From contig QANU01058799.1 in the NCBI GenBank assembly GCA_003254905.1, forward strand, positions 147,165-211,164: a stretch of 64,000 bases of DNA, read 5' to 3'. Numbering within the stretch: the stretch's first letter is position 1; each line of letters opens with the position of its first letter. This document shows positions 49,465-62,022 of the stretch, piece by piece. Origin of the DNA: Nissolia schottii. Its lineage: Eukaryota; Streptophyta; Magnoliopsida; Fabales; Fabaceae. Below the pieces are notes generated by a model. The model searched no databases. It saw only the letters and a program-made list of their open reading frames with translations, and was not told where the DNA came from. The position numbers and the translations under genes are program-made.

Positions 49465-50055
49465 ATGGCCCACCTCCTCGTCCACCGCGTCCAGATCGCC
49501 GTCCTCCTCTCCCTCCTCGCTCTCTCCGCCACCGCCTCCGCCCGCCCCTGCCGGACCTTCCTCATCTCCTCCTACACCTTCTCCATCCCCTCCTCCTCCT
49601 CGGACGACCCCTCCCTCCCTTCCACCGCCACCCTCACCACCTTCACCGAGATCCGCTCCTTCCTCCCCCACCCCATCGCATCCCCCGAAATCTTCCTCGA
49701 CCGCACCCTCCGTACGGAAGAGTTCGCCGCCGAGATCGACCGCCATCCGCCTCAGATCCGCCCCGAACCCGCTCCATTCGGATTCTCCGCCGGCGACTTC
49801 AGCTCCCTCCACGACCGCGCCAAAGACATCCTCAGCGTCGTCGTCACGCTGCTCTTCGGCGTCGGATGCGGCGCCCTCACCGCCGCCACCATGTACTTGA
49901 TGTGGTCCATGTTCTCCAACCGCTACGATTGCCGTTACGACGATTACCTCAACAGCAGCGACGACGAAGAGAAGATCGAGAGCCCTAAGAAATTAGGGTA
50001 CGTGAAGATTCCGGCGACGGAGGCCGTGCCTGCTCCGACCAAGGAAGCGGTATGA
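49465..50055 (+). CDS. Plant-specific signal-peptide, single-TM protein, function unknown
   Basis: Intronless frame of 196 aa. Residues 1-26 are a signal peptide (hydrophobic IAVLLSLLALSATASA, likely cut after ASA). The luminal/extracellular part opens PCRTFLISSYTFSI and is rich in Ser/Pro. A strong transmembrane segment lies at about 122-150 (SVVVTLLFGVGCGALTAA...MF). The short cytosolic tail has YDCRYDDYLN, an acidic SSDDEEK and GYVKIPA. This is a type I membrane protein layout; I recall similar uncharacterised plant proteins but no known role. The gene is strongly GC-rich (C at most third positions) in an AT-rich region, which produces long spurious frames on both strands. The start is the only ATG that gives the signal peptide. 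It stands head-to-head with the SnRK1 remnant. Confidence 0.8.
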   Translation: MAHLLVHRVQIAVLLSLLALSATASARPCRTFLISSYTFSIPSSSSDDPSLPSTATLTTFTEIRSFLPHPIASPEIFLDRTLRTEEFAAEIDRHPPQIRPEPAPFGFSAGDFSSLHDRAKDILSVVVTLLFGVGCGALTAATMYLMWSMFSNRYDCRYDDYLNSSDDEEKIESPKKLGYVKIPATEAVPAPTKEAV

Positions 50056-53000
50056 AAGTAATATGTATAATTTATATATATGGCTTGTTTTATATAACCA
50101 TGCCGTTGAATTAGGGTTTATGAAGCCCGTTGTGGATTCTTCATAATAATCGGTTTATAGGGGAAATTGTTAGAAAGGAAGAAAGAAATATGCATATGCA
50201 GTGTTTGTACGTTGTTAATTACATGTTCAATTACTTATGATTCACGTACTACTATGCACTAAGATATGTGCTGTTGATGTTAATGTATTTGATATGTTGC
50301 TTCACCTTGGGGTAATTAATTGTTATTAATTTAAAATGTCGTTGATATTAGTATCTAATGAATCATGAATTCATGATGATCGATTGTATCCTGAAGATTT
50401 GGATTAATCATGTGTTTGGATTAGCATATGATGGATATAAAACAGTTCATAATCTCAAGGGTTTTTATAGGAAATCTTGTGGCTAGCACGGCTTAGTTGT
50501 ATCTGGAAACTAGACCTGTAATGTTATATGACATCTCTTGGTTCTTTTGTGTGTTTGGATGAGCCTATTTTGGGTTCAAAACAACCTAAAATCAGAAGAT
50601 ATAAACTTTTTTTATTAAAGGCAAAAGCGATTAAAAATTTAAAAGTTGAACATGCTATTTCCACATTAAAAAGGATGCTATTTAGTTTTTCTACCAACTA
50701 GATTGACTTCTGCAAAATATAAAAGCTGTCTATTATTTTTCGAAATTCTGGATTCTGTGGCTTGCTGGGTGAAGTTGTGAATTGATTGAACTTTCTAAAT
50801 CAATTTTCTCTGTTAATTTGGACATCACTCCTTGGGGCTTAGGCTTGATTTGTTGTGAGCCTTTTATGCTTGTACAACATGATGGCTGTCATGTTACAAG
50901 CTTAGTAAATAACGCAAGGTGTTAAGGATTTAGGAATTTGGATGATGAGACACAATGTGCTTCTAGATAGGAGGAACTGCAGTCTTAGTGAAGTGTTATT
51001 CTCCTTATATTGTCCTCTAAAGTGATGTGGAATGCTTTAGGCTTCGTAACCATTTGTGGATGTTTGCACATCCCAATCTCAATCTGATTAAAAGTTCATG
51101 TGTGAATGACTGTAATAAGTTTGGAATTTATTCTCATCTTTGAGAGACTAGATTCCAATATCATTGGCATAATAACGCGTTTGGGGTAGTGGAACCATGG
51201 ATGCATGAGGGTTGTTCAGTTAATTTGCCAACTTCATTGCGCTAGTGGAGATTGATATACAGAGGTTATAAGAATTTAGTGTGGGGCACTTGAAACATGC
51301 AGATGCAATGGTTGCAGTCTTGCTTACTCTCAGGTGTATATACATTTTTAAAATGGGGATAACATTTGTTGTTTGTAGAGGAGCAGGTACAGTAGTTCAC
51401 TAGTTCCATGAATTTAACATGACCGTGACTCTTTAGCTTTTGCATATTTTATGAGGCCTCATGGTTGCTGTAAGTTAGTTAGCTCCATTAGTTTGCATTC
51501 TGCAGTTTCTCGATAACCTTAAGCATTGAAAATGGCTACTTCAACCGAACTTGTCAATGAAATTAGTTTCTGAACCATTGACTTGAACTCCAATTTCTAC
51601 ATATTTGGGATAATTCAAAAGTAAATTATAGAAAATATGCAAAGATTTGAATCATCCCTTTCCAATAGGCTTATAGCTTTTTTCGACTCCTTGAAAGTTA
51701 AAAAGTTAAATATAACTGTTTGGTTTCAATTAATTGTACAGTTTTTAGTCATTTGGAGTGCTTACTAAGTGGTAGAACCGTCCTGCTTCTAACTTCCCGA
51801 GAAGCTTATCTCTCGGTGCTTCGTTAGATTCTCACCAGTGCAATCATTCATTTTTTTTTTCAATAAAAAATGTCCCTCTTCTTGCATTTGCAGCTCATGC
51901 GGGTCATCATCTCCCTTGTGTCAGAGACTTCGTTACCGCTAGCTTTGTTTTTTATTATTATTATTATTATTTTACTTTCATGTACATGACTTAAACAATT
52001 AGAGCCACTTAAATCAATGAATAATATTACTAAGATCACTTAAAAAATGTAAATGCATTGTCATTCTTCTCACAACACATTATGTACCTAATAAACCCAT
52101 AATGTGTTGTAAAAATAATGACAAATTGTCTACACTCTTTTAATGGTCAAAATAACATTGTTGTAAATCAATTAAGCATTAGTAGTCTAAACAATTTTTT
52201 AAAAACCTTTGCAGAGTGTCCCTTCACTCACCTGATATGTAAGACTGTGTGTGGTACTAGAGACAAGTTAAGGGTCAAAGACATCGGAGAAAAACAAAGA
52301 TAATTTCTATCTCTAAGTCTCAATCCGGTGTCACCCAAGCAAAATATTTTTGTCCCCCTATTATTTTGTCCCTTTTATCAAACACAACCTCAAGACTAAT
52401 ATCCGACATACACCTAATATGTAGACCTTTCCATTTTTTCCATAACAAGAAGAATACAAGTGTCCCAAGTTAATACCTGAGTTGCTAGTGTCAGGGATAT
52501 GCACCATCTCTCTCGATTCTACCCAAAAATTTCACCAAGTCCATCTGCCAAGCTCATAAGATGAGAGCTTAAGCTTCACCAAAAGCAAAAGGTAGCCAAC
52601 AAGTTTTCCGCATTTTGTATCACTATGATTCATTAAAAGGAAACGATAAAAAGATCAAAGTGTTGAAAATAGGTAGCAAACTACAGCTAAGCTAATTAGT
52701 AATTTGGAATGTATAATACTGCGAATATTAATACTAAAACCTGCACAAACAACAGGTTATGGTAGAAGTGGTAGATACCCTACAATAGAGTAAAATCCTA
52801 CAAGAGGGGTAAGTTCGACATTTCAACTAGCGTACATATTCAGCCTTCTCTAGATTTCTGGCTACACAGTACATTAGCTCAATGCAAGAGCTTAACCAAA
52901 TACTACAACAGGGTAACATTAAGTTACAAACTGCAACAAAAGTGTCCTAAGTTTCATATCATAATATATAATCTTTAAAATCTCTTCAATCCTCAAAGAG

Positions 53001-53100
53001 GTAATAACCATGGGGAAATTGGAACAGATAATACAGATTTATGTCCAGATATGCTAGGTCGATAAGTAGCATTCAAACAAGTAACAGACATGTGATAGCC
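50056..53100. other. Intergenic spacer between the one-TM gene and ARF8
   Basis: The first few hundred bases are the presumed 3' untranslated region of the upstream gene, and the last few hundred are that of ARF8 (minus strand). Between them I see no coding gene, only AT-rich sequence and a short ATT run at about 51953-51971. Confidence 0.5.
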
Positions 53101-53139
53101 TTGACCGTAGGACCTGAAGGATTACATTTCTTTATTATC

Positions 53140-56100
53140 TCAATACTCAAGTGAGCCTATTGATGGTAGTCCAGTAACAATGTTGTGAGATTCCGCGCCG
53201 GTGCTACTCAGCCTTTGTTCTGAACTTGGACCAAGCGATTCTACGCCTTGATCTCCCATCTTCTGAATATCTTCAGGTGAAAGTATTTTGATATACCACA
53301 CGTTATTGACGAATGATCTACAAGAGGTTATGCAGAAAATCCACACCAAAAAACAAAATGTCAACGAACAATTATCCAAGTGAAATAAATAACTATTGCA
53401 TGTTTTGCACAGGTAAAGGATTGTGTCTAGAATATCAGCATATAAATCATGAGAGATTTGTCGATTAAAATTCTTCTAGTGTAATGTGATATTGTAGTAC
53501 TTACTCCCACGGATCGTCTCCAAGGAGAAGAACATCATTCTCCCTGTCGACGAATACAAGCTGCCAGCCTGATCTAAGAGGGTCTTCTAACTTCCCCTCA
53601 ATTCCAAACATCTGACCCAACTCCTCTCGCAGTTCATGATAGCTGCTGAACCGGGAGATGTCAAGCGAGCGCCCAACTGACCCTGATTTGTAAACCTGTG
53701 AAAACACAATTGAACTATTATATTATGAAGTAAGGGATCAGAAATCTGCACATAAGACTACTATTATGGCTCAAACCTTGACAAATGTCAGCGTCTGGTT
53801 TTGTGGGTCAACTTGTTCAGCACCTTGCAACAACTCCGATGAATCTTGCATGCACGCATATAGAGAACCCTGGAATCCGGACTCCCCTAATGGCATTGTC
53901 GAAGCATCGGTATCAGCTGATGAAGCGGTATAACGAGGGACAGTGGTGGGGAGCAGAAGGCCAGATGAATCGATGTTGACACCAAAGAGAGTTGGATTCT
54001 GAGAATCTGAATTACAATGTGTTGGCACCACTGCAGTATCTTTTCCAGAGTATTGCACATGCGACATTGAGTTGCCAAAAGTATTGACCTGCAAAGGTGT
54101 ATACTTTGGGGCCCATGATTGTTGGGGCAACTGTTCTGTCGGCACGGACTGACCACTTCTAGATAGGTTCAAGAGATTGCTGCTCCCTTCAGGACAAAGC
54201 GAGCCAAGCATGTTCTGTCCTGGTGAACTTGATGCAGAGAACTTCATGCTTGAATCTAAGAACTCTGGTTTTGAATACGACGGTGAAGGCAAACTAGATT
54301 GTTGCCTCTGATGGAGCTGATCATTTTGGATCAAAAGTGTATCTTGGAAAGTGTGTTGCTGCTGCTGCTGCTGCTGCTGTGCTTGGTCTTCACGATTGTC
54401 ATGTGATTTCTGAAGGAGGTGCTGAGACAGGTTCTCTGCCAATACTTGCGGTTGTGGCTGCAGGATACTAGAAGACACCGACTGCTGAATCGGTTGCTGC
54501 TGCTGCAGCTGCAGCTGCATAGCAGTATTGGGGTTTCCTGATTGTTGAGGATAATTGAAAGGCTGTTGGAAATTCATCATGTGCTGCCTCAAGATATCTC
54601 CACTCCCTATGTTCTGCAAACCAGCCGCCAACATCGCTTGGTACTGCTGATTATGATCATTTCCAAGCAAAGATGGATCCAGTCTCTGCTGCATCCAGGG
54701 CAACAAACCAACACCTTGAAAATTGAGGGAATTGAGACCTTGATCTCCTAGTCCACCACCTCTCAGCCACATTAGCCCATCATCTCTGCCATCTGTAACA
54801 AGATCCTTTGTTAAAGAAAGGAGACAAAAGAAGTTTCCTCAAAACCACCACAGCCACATTTTGTAGTTAGGGAGTTGGATACACTAGGGAGGGGAATTAA
54901 ATGTGGATGAACACGGATCTAATCCCCTTGTGTTTTGGTCATGAAGAATGGATGAGATATGAATTATGGAAAACCTAAGGTGGAACACTGATTTCCATCT
55001 ATAATCAATTCTTAGAAAATATAATTTAGTTTTCACTATTCATATTTTTTATTAAAAAATTACATTATTGGATATAAAAAAGAAAATAGGAGGGAAATTT
55101 TTGAACATCAGAAAAACTTCAATTTTTGGATGTAGCAAAAAGGGAGAAATGTAAATATGAACGTAAAATCACAAAAGCATATCAAATTGCCTTCGCTTAA
55201 AAATGAGAAGGTTCCTTTTTTTTCCAGTACATAAAAGGGGCCTAAACAGGCCAAATAAAACAAAGTACAAAACAATCAGAAGGAAGATAAATAAAAATAC
55301 CTCATGACCTAAAAAAAATGCCAGTATTGATAAAAGCATGTACCAAGAAAAGATGAGGTGCCAGGATGCCATGGACGTTTCAATCTGAGGGGAAACAGTG
55401 ATGGATACATCGGGAATGTTGTTAAAGGCTCAATTTCCCATAATGATACCCGTGGCTGCCTTTCTCCTGCTGTGGACTCATCCCAACCAACCTATGCACA
55501 ACGGATGAAAAAACAGGTAAAGAAAAATGAAAATATGACATTTGGCAGTCACGTTTTAAGGCATGCAATACAAACTATCAAGCCTTGCACCTATTAACAT
55601 CCTGTCCCTATCTTTCTGGGCAGTCACATAGGAACATAGTGCATTAACCTACCAGCTTTTGTTTATCTAAACACGTTACTAATGATAATAAACGATGGCA
55701 GAACAAGGATAAGATCTGCTACCAAAATTGACTATTTGAGGGAGTGTGACTTTATGTGTTTTCACCATGGCCCGGGCTTATGTCATGTTTGAACATGACA
55801 AGCTCTACTCCACACCTGCACCTTTGATCTAGAAGGCCAAGTAAGACTGTATGAAAGATTCATACAGCACGCCAGACAAGTTGCAATAAACCTCGTGGTT
55901 TGATGAAGAATAGGGAATACAAAATAAATTGTATGAAATGTGATTAGAATGGCTTGAAAAGTTTATTTTACCAAACATGATAACTTTGAGATCTTCCTCC
56001 TTACAGAGTCAAACAGAACAGGTATATAAATGAAATACACACACACACACACATATAATATAAAAAAAGACGCAGCTAAGTACATGAGGTTCCCACCGTG

Positions 56101-59100
56101 GTGGGTTTTGGGCCTTTGGGGAGGGTCACATGTATGCATTTTTACCGATGAGCGGAAATCTGGAGAGGCTCTTTCCAGACTAGAACCCGCAGTTACAAGG
56201 TACAACCTTACCATTGTTCTAACTATCAACATCTTAATTTTATAATTGTGAAATGGCATTAAATTTGATTCAAAAACAGAAGATATCATATACACTGCTG
56301 CCTAGACTTAATACATTACATAGTGATCTTAATTACCTTGACAGATCGCCAATGAGAATTCGGCCAACGAACAGGATCCAGGTCACTTGTTCCAGTTATT
56401 GTACCCATGTACCTGCAAAACAAAGGTGACTTCTGCATAAGTAGAGGCCAATAGTATGATGCCGCACTGCTGAAGAATAATATTTGCACTCCATTTCCAC
56501 TGCCTTTAGTGGAAACCCCTAAATTTTTCTTCTTCATTCATCCCAAAATCAGAACACATATAAGCATAGGTGGAAGTGCAGTACCAAACTACCAGATAAT
56601 AGCACTTAGCATATGCCTTCAGATTTCAGCTGCTACCTTTTTTCTCTCTTCACATCCCACAATTATAAAGCTCATAAAAAAACCACTAAGCAATTGAACC
56701 ATTTCCTACAAAGCCTGGTAGTTGAATTTTATAGGCATAGACCCAATTATCAATAAACTTGTCTCCTTAGATAGTATAGATGCATGTGCCATATCAACAT
56801 TATTATGGGTAAGCTATCTAAGTTATACAGCTACTCTAACATATTATATCTAAGCGAAATACAACCAACAGATCTAAGATCAGGAGGAAATGTGTCCACA
56901 TCTACATTAAAATAATAATAATTAATTAACAGTTGATTAAGAACAATTATTTGATGGCTGCAGGTACCTGCGGACACTTGATTCTTCAGTTTCAAAGAGC
57001 ATCCTAAAACGCATGCCAACAGAAACACGTGAATGGTACACAGCTTTGATATATTTTGAAAGTGGTATGACAAACTCCGATGGACTAGCCCTGCCCGTGA
57101 TGTAACAGTACAAAAAAAATAAGTTTAATACTTCTAATAGGTTAGCATCAGAAGTGGAAGTGTAGACAACATTAACAACCTTGGATTGTAGAACACTGTG
57201 AAACAGCTATTTGTTGCTGCAGCATGGGCAGCAGCTGCAAGAAGCCCAATATGCATGCTATCACTGGATAAAACTGACGATGGCATTACAGTTTGTGGCC
57301 GATTGGCGCGACGTATTCCCAAAAGAAGCTGATTCTTTTCATTCCTAATAGCGAAAAATACATAGAAAAACAATAAACTGACATTTTGCAGCTTCCTAGA
57401 GGAAGATAAGGTTGCCAAACAATGCAAAAGAAAATAAATACCATATGAAAAGCACAGAATCTCCTGCCACAAGTCTTTTGGCACTAACAAATACACTCCA
57501 GCCTGTTGTAAGAAGGTGCCGTTTTGGCTGTCCTGAAATGACATGCAAGCCATAGACATATCATCTTGTGCAGATAGTTGTACAAATTTATCAGTGCAAC
57601 ATAGTGTTTGATGCTTCTGTTCTAAAGGTAAATTACAAATTGGAGGAAACCAAAAAACCAAAAGGGCCAGTTGAAGCTTGACAGAAGGTAGTTAGTACAT
57701 CAGAAAGGTACGCCACTTTTTTTAAACAATGCAAATCACATGCTACCATATATTGGAAGATGACTGATAGAAAGAAGTTTCCCCAATGATGTCCACAACA
57801 AATATATACATCACTGACACAAGCCTGGCTGAAGGCTGGAGACTAAGGACTAACTTTAGGAACTTCCTTTTCAGAAGCCGATGTTCCTTGTTAGAAGGTA
57901 ATTTTTCTGGCTGCGATGGTTATTTACTGTTCAATTTTAATGTATTTGTCATTGCAAATAGTTGTGTTTGCTAAATTATTCTATTCATGGTTTCATTCGT
58001 ATGACCTAGCTTGCAGGATATTATGCAAAAGATAATGCCACTTTCGGAAGAAGCTCAATTCTTTTGGCCCCACACATAGATTATTTGGCAATGTTAGGTC
58101 CCTAGAAGGGGCAAAGCCAGAAGCTAAATTACCTTGGCATATTTCATCCATGGATAGAATTTTTACTCTAGAAGACACCATAAAGATTGGACTCAATCCC
58201 CTCATAAGGGAATATAAACTTTCTAAAAAGAACCATTTCATTTGGATAACATTAAGATTCAAGTGATAGAAAAATCGTTTTGAAATAAAGTAGCGAAAGT
58301 AAATGGCCCCAAAAGACTATGATCTTAACCTAACGTTGAAGTCTTTGAACTATACCTATCAATTTGGTCTGCAGACCACACAAGTTAGGCATCATCCATG
58401 TCCCTCAAGAGCTATACCCAAAAGAGATTCAATCACTTCACCACATCATTTGCTATCAAAGATCTGTTGATATTTGATGCAGTAGAAACAGTCACTAATC
58501 ACTATTAGAGATGGTCAGGATTTTAAGATCGGCCCATTATGTGCTAGTAAATAACTTGAAACTACAAATATAATTTTGAAGCTCATGAGTTTGCCATACA
58601 CATCCACGAAATCCATGGAAGGTACAGAATAAAATTACAAACATGATTGTACGCAATATAAATCTAGTGCATGTTCAAAAAGGAGGGCCTTGGTTGCTGG
58701 TTAATAGTAATGTGCCTTAGTTGCCTCAAAGTTCTAGCAAAGCCCCCATTCTAAAATTGAGATCTTAATCTGTATGATTGGGATATGAATGCAAATAAAA
58801 GCACAAGCCAGTATGGCAAGACTTCATAGGTTCTAAAGAAAGCATATACATTAGCAGATAGGCCTGATGAGTGGCCTGCTTCCACAGGAATACCCATATC
58901 TTGGAACTTGCCAGAAGATCTTTGTGACATGGGAGCAATTATCAGTTCACCAGACAATATATGGAGTACAGATTCAGACTTAAGGTAATCATGGTTTCCT
59001 TTTTGAGTTAAGAAGTTTTAAATTTTAGTCCGCAACTGCATTGAAGCAGCAATTGCAGCCACATAGCAGTATTTTCCCACAATTTTTTGCAATTGCAGTA

Positions 59101-60981
59101 ATCACAACACAACCCATTGCAATTTTAAACCATTAAAAAAAAGATAAATTCCCTCAATAATTGATTGATAGTCCTAGAGTATCATTATCTCCCACAATTG
59201 TTTACATGGTCATCAATAGATAGCCAGGCTTTACTGAAATAGTAAATTATATATTGGATGTGGGGTGTATTTTTCTCAGACCACCACAGGCACTATCTAA
59301 AAAAAAGCAAAGCAAAACATTAGAGTGAATCATTTAACTGTTAGTAAATAGGAAACAAATGGAGACAAGGAAAAGTACTAATGTACAACAAGACTCGGTT
59401 AACCTAGCAAAACTACTACTTGTACAACGTTTATCCTTGTAAAACTACTACCTATGCATACGGCAGAGATTTCAATCTTCATATAATGCTAGCTTTACTG
59501 TTATCCAAAATAACTAGGGAAGAACCACACACAGCGGAAGTATAGAATAGCAGCCCATGACAATCAAAAGAACAAGAAACATTATGGTCCTCCTCAATGT
59601 AATGGAATTCATGCTATAAAGTAACATAAATCAATACAGAACTAGACTCATACCCCGAAAAATATGTCGAAACTTCCACTCAACATCATGGAGATCCCTA
59701 GCAATTAGTTCTTGTGCCGGTGGCTGCTGTGAGAAATCCTGTACAGCCAAAAGAGAAGAGAAATGCATCTATATCCAACTAGAGTGAAACAAGAAGGAAA
59801 CTAGGTAAGACATGGACACTACCAGTGGAGGGAAAACTTTCTCAGCTGCACGACGAGGAACGGAAAACCCTCCATGTGTGCTGGTGTCACTTGCCGTTAA
59901 TGTCTTGCAAAAATAATTGGAGGGCTGCTTACTTGGAATGCCCAATTCCATAGGAAGAAATGTATCCTTCTGCTCTTGCTACATGCACAGTTAAAAGCAC
60001 AAGTTTCAATTCCAGAAATATAAAACAGGGTCATTACAAGTAAAACAAGCTCTCGGAACAACAGGATACCGGAGTCAATGGCTGCAATGTCATTTGGGCA
60101 TATACTTCATCTGTTTCAACATCTGCCTGAAAATCATCGCATGCTCTAGTTGATTGAGTTTGCGCTAATGGGAGGTAAAGGTAACTCAACAATCATAACT
60201 ACATGAAAGATACAATACCCACATGCATTGTAACATTGTGAAGTTGGCAAATCAACTGTGGTGGCAAGCTCGGGTAATTGGGTATGTGCCCGTCAATTTC
60301 TCTGTTAGTTGTGGCAGCAACCTAGAATCATTGATCAGCACATGTTCAGCTCAATTTCAATTAACATATATAATCTACCACAAGCAACTAGATTGAATTG
60401 CTTTCAATCCCAAGTTTGCAAGAAAAGTTTATGCACCTTCCATAGTATGCAAACTAGGCAAAATGGAAACAATTCAATATGCAACTTCCAAGGTATGAAA
60501 ACTAGACAAGATTGAAACAATTCTAGAGAAGGTTAGGGAATATAGTACAAAGCAACCTGCTCACTATGACCCTGAGGAAAGTAAACAACACGAGTCCCTG
60601 CAGTAGGTAGGGACACCAAGGGACCCGCACATGCATGCCAAAGCTCAGAATTCAAGCACTTCTTCTCCCCTCCTAGTACCATCATACCAGAACATCAAGT
60701 TATCGCAAAAAAAGATAAAAGGGAAGCCAAAAAAATAAACACACTCACAAGGACATTGCAGCAAAAACACAAAAAGGGACTCTTGAAAGAGACACATAAT
60801 ATTTCATTTTACAAACACGGATACATGCCTTGAAGCCCTACCAAAACCAAGAGCTCTCAGAATAGAATAGGGTGCTAAAATTTTTCAAAAGGCAAAAGAG
60901 AGAGAGAAGGGGAAAAAAAATGGAGTGGATAGAGATACCTTCATGTCCCTGCTGACCCAACCCTGATGTTGAAAGCTTCAT
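53140..60981 (-). CDS. ARF8: Auxin response factor 8-type transcription factor
   Basis: 14 exons, all with GT-AG borders, total 2544 nt, 847 aa. Complement join: 53140..53317, 53505..53695, 53777..54792, 55344..55491, 56337..56412, 56968..57090, 57180..57344, 57442..57532, 59654..59738, 59823..59978, 60070..60126, 60223..60321, 60557..60672, 60939..60981. It starts [14 protein letters not shown]. The B3 DNA-binding domain (about 128-229) runs from [20 protein letters not shown] to LLLGIRR. The Auxin_resp/dimerisation region is about 252-340. A Gln-rich activating middle region (387-725) includes a polyQ run from CTG/CAG repeats. The C-terminal PB1 domain (about 722-812) has the key Lys and the acidic [14 protein letters not shown]. 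The Q-rich middle and ends such as [15 protein letters not shown] favour ARF8 over ARF6. It binds auxin response elements in the nucleus and is repressed by Aux/IAA proteins through PB1. A miR167 site lies in exon 13. Intron 6 is long (2.1 kb). Confidence 0.95.
53556..53576 (-). promoter_or_regulatory. miR167 target site in ARF8 exon 13
   Basis: The sense strand reads TAGATCAGGCTGGCAGCTTG plus T, the conserved ARF6/ARF8 site complementary to miR167, with the usual single mismatch opposite the centre. It encodes part of SGWQLVF at the start of the second half of the PB1 domain. Cleavage here is the established post-transcriptional control of ARF6/8. Confidence 0.93.
54355..54380 (-). repeat. 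CAG repeat encoding polyglutamine in ARF8
   Basis: Eight to nine CAG codons in a row (CTG on the plus strand) give [10 protein letters not shown] in the activating middle region. Such tracts vary in length between alleles and paralogs. Confidence 0.9.
56036..56053. repeat. (CA)n microsatellite in ARF8 intron 10
   Basis: About nine CA units between exons 10 and 11. Confidence 0.9.
57533..59653 (-). other. Long intron 6 of ARF8
   Basis: This 2.1 kb intron splits the B3 domain coding sequence after HIFRG. It includes a stretch at about 59030-59140 with several AATTGCAG/GCAATTG motifs, which looks like a small dispersed repeat. Frames inside it (57993-58262, 58751-58957) have no family match. 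Confidence 0.6.
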
Positions 60982-61422
60982 GATCAAGCCTTTTACACCC
61001 CCCCCCTTTTAGCTCCTTTTGAAAAGACAGTTTCTGTTCAGCAATAGCACAAACACACGGAGAACCCTAGCTCATAGCCCCCCATATCCCCCAATTTCCT
61101 CAAACCCATTGCATCCATCCCCCAACACCTCCCTCCTTCCCACCACTTCCAAATGCACCCCACCATGCCCTCAAACCAAAACACCACCCTCAAGGAAACC
61201 AAGCCATAAGGATATCATGATCCACGAAGCACACAACCACCACCAACAACAACAACGACATGGTACTGAGAAAACTGAGAAGAAGAACCCCACCACCCAG
61301 AAGAGAGAGAATCAACCCTGCACTGCAAAAGGGCTTGTTACTATTCTTGTGCAGGGCCAGTTAATCTTGCATAACAATCAATAATCAAAGCTCAAAAAAA
61401 CCATGGAACACCACCACCATCA

Positions 61423-61530
61423 TCATGACCCATGAGTGGAAGATCCCAATTGAGAGAAGAGAAAACCAAGCTTCACCAACAAAATCAGCAGCATCAAAAA
61501 GGGTGGTGGCACGTTGTTCAAGATCGCCAT
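61423..61530 (-). CDS. Upstream ORF (35 aa) in the predicted ARF8 leader
   Basis: From the ATG at 61530 the frame reads MAILNNVPPPFLMLLILLVK, then a Gly/Ser/Gln end and TGA at 61423, about 440 bases before the ARF8 start. It overlaps shorter upstream ATGs near 61425-61437 (MGHDDGGG.. and MMMVVV.. readings). It lies downstream of the predicted TATA box, so it should be in the mRNA unless the leader is spliced. Upstream ORFs are known to dampen translation of some ARF mRNAs; conservation here is unknown. Confidence 0.4.
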   Translation of the reverse strand: MAILNNVPPPFLMLLILLVKLGFLFSQLGSSTHGS

Positions 61531-61724
61531 GAAAGTAAAATGAGCCAAAAAAAAAAAAAAAAAAGAAACAAGTGAATGAATGAAGTAAAGGCGTTTCTTT
61601 TTTGTGGCCTATCGCTTTCAGGATTGAGACCCAAGTGAAAGATTTTTGGGTTTGAAAATGCACAGTGAAAAATCAGTGAGAGTGTGAAATGAGAGAGAAG
61701 AAAGAGTAAAGGAAGGGTCTTTGC

Positions 61725-61735
61725 CATATATAAGG
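61725..61735 (-). promoter_or_regulatory. TATA box of ARF8
   Basis: The minus strand reads CTTATATATGG, about 745 bases upstream of the ATG at 60981. Transcription would start near 61700, giving a leader of ~720 bases, long but usual for this gene family. Confidence 0.6.
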
Positions 61736-61986
61736 GGGTCCCGACCAAGCTGGACATGGGTGCAGAGAGGAGAGAGAAACATCAGTGAACTGATCTGAAC
61801 CGATGGATCTTCCGTACGATGAATATGGACCGTCGGTTGACGCATGATGTGACAGGAGGCATGTGCCACCATCCTTCAGTGGTCGTTGTCAGAGTACGGA
61901 GTATTGAGGGAGAAACAGGAATTAATATTTCGCCATAAATAATAATAATAATAATATTTTTTAAGGAAAATAAAAATAATATATCT

Positions 61987-61987
<1 letters not shown>

Positions 61988-62015
<28 letters not shown>
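61988..62015. repeat. (GA)n microsatellite in the ARF8 promoter
   Basis: About 14 GA units followed by a G-run, ~260 bases upstream of the TATA box. GA/CT tracts in plant promoters can bind BPC/GAGA-binding factors; that use here is only possible. Confidence 0.85.

Positions 62016-62019
<4 letters not shown>

Positions 62020-62022
<3 letters not shown>

Noticed and set aside
49338..49988. Arg/Pro-rich frames overlapping the one-TM gene on both strands
   Set aside because: They are frame shadows of its C-rich codons; only the 49465 frame has a signal peptide and TM segment.
53556..53576. Plus strand nearly identical to miR167, suggesting a MIR167 gene
   Set aside because: It is the complement of the conserved target site inside the ARF8 coding exon. 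No miRNA* or hairpin partner is nearby.
57134..57661. Single 175-aa frame covering part of the ARF8 B3 region
   Set aside because: It runs through the introns between exons 7 and 8 and beyond. The splice-consistent exons restore the known ARF order.
61019..61384. 121-aa Pro/Thr-rich plus-strand frame
   Set aside because: It lies in the ARF8 leader on the opposite strand, in low-complexity sequence.
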